Origin: Xiphophorus maculatus
Taxonomy: Eukaryota; Chordata; Actinopteri; Cyprinodontiformes; Poeciliidae
Direction: 5' to 3'
Assembly (NCBI RefSeq): GCF_002775205.1
Contig: NC_036461.1
Span: 9,523,015 to 9,587,014 of the forward strand
Length of the DNA: 64,000 nt
Under the pieces are notes generated by a model that made no database searches, was not told the DNA's origin, and worked only from the letters and a program-made list of their open reading frames with translations. Position 1 is the first letter of the stretch, and each line of letters opens with the position of its first letter. Both the position numbers and the translations under genes were made by a program. Shown here piece by piece: positions 63,232 through 64,000 of this stretch.

Positions 63232-64000
63232 GTAAGTATTGCTCAAAAATCAGATATAGTTGTGTACATAGGTATGAAAGGTTCAAAATGGGTAGTATAT
63301 TGCCCCCTTGTGGTTGAGTCTCATAAAACTAATTTTGTGGATAAAAATATCCCTAGATCAAGTTTCTGACAGCTGTTATGCACAAGTAAGGCCAATTAAA
63401 CTCAAATAAGTGAGAAATAACAAACAAACTTAATCACTTGCTTTAAATCAAACAATGACTTAAATTAAAAATCCTTATCAAACCAGAACTTTCTTTGCTT
63501 AAGTAAAATTATATGGGTATACTCTTGATCAGCTAAGAGGATAAAATGTGGCTTAAAATCTTGTATTAACTGTAAAGCCTGTTTTATACCTGCACATTTG
63601 ATTTACCAAAAAATTATAATTTTAACATTAATGTTTAAAGAAGTGGGTTTGCCAAAAGTTGCTGTTTTTGCATCTGAATGACTAAGCCTCCATTCATGGG
63701 TCACGCTTTTCCCCTGCGCCACCATGATGTTCCATGAGCTACATTTTTACAGCTTGACAACCTTACTATTGTGATCTAATCAGCGATTTTTGATTTATTG
63801 CTCTTTTGCCATCTTTATTTTTTTTTATTCAGAACTCTATCCCTAATGAAATGCTAAAAGAGGTGTTTTGTATTTATAAGCACAAAAAAAAACTGTCGAT
63901 GTTGAATTTCTTCAGTTTGCAGCTGTTTTTATGAAGGCGTTAGATCTAATCCCTACAGTAAGAATTGAACTCTTAATTGTTAAGAACTAGTTATTTCTTC

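Noticed and set aside
63232..64000. Search for the next zfyve1 exon
   Set aside because: No acceptor followed by a sequence resembling the start of the second FYVE region is present, so the exon must lie beyond the window.

Overview
This window is vertebrate nuclear DNA, and almost certainly from a teleost fish. It is AT-rich, its genes are split by GT-AG introns, and it is littered with decayed Tc1-like transposons and a tRNA-headed SINE with a GGATGGAT tail of the kind common in fish. The four real genes are all on the + strand and were identified by splicing exons by hand, with reading phase matching at every junction. No species can be named from the sequence.

Layout. (1) 247-3865: exd1, a germline/piRNA-linked exonuclease-fold protein. 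Its 5' end is probably cut by the window edge. (2) 4.2-30.3 kb: a 26-kb gene desert with Tc1-like relics separated by stretches without repeats that may hold regulatory elements for dll4, including an inverted pair of RBPJ sites at 24.9 kb and a FOX/ETS/E-box/GATA cluster at 19.7 kb. (3) 30,313-39,067: dll4, the endothelial Notch ligand, complete in 11 coding exons (690 aa) with a TATA box and an upstream-ORF-rich leader. (4) 41.4-43.97 kb: chac1, glutathione-specific gamma-glutamylcyclotransferase, complete in 3 exons (202 aa), with an ATF4-type element in its promoter. (5) 44-56 kb: repeats, plus a previously functional Rho GTPase copy (best match RHOV) broken by frameshifts at about 55.1-55.6 kb. 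(6) 56.1 kb to the end: zfyve1 (DFCP1), 10 coding exons visible; the last FYVE domain lies beyond the window.

How the genes relate. exd1, dll4, chac1 and RHOV are neighbours in human 15q15, whereas ZFYVE1 is on human chromosome 14, so the window spans a conserved block and an evolutionary junction. The genes do not form a pathway. exd1 acts in piRNA biogenesis, dll4 in Notch signalling during vessel formation, chac1 in stress-induced glutathione breakdown (mammalian CHAC1 is also reported to dampen Notch processing), and zfyve1 on PI3P-rich omegasomes and lipid droplets.

I found no novel multi-gene system. The most unusual signals are the decayed RHOV-like copy next to its ancestral neighbours, an abundance of perfect short-loop inverted repeats, the dll4 leader with overlapping upstream ORFs, and a terminal dll4 coding exon that carries only the final valine of the PDZ ligand.
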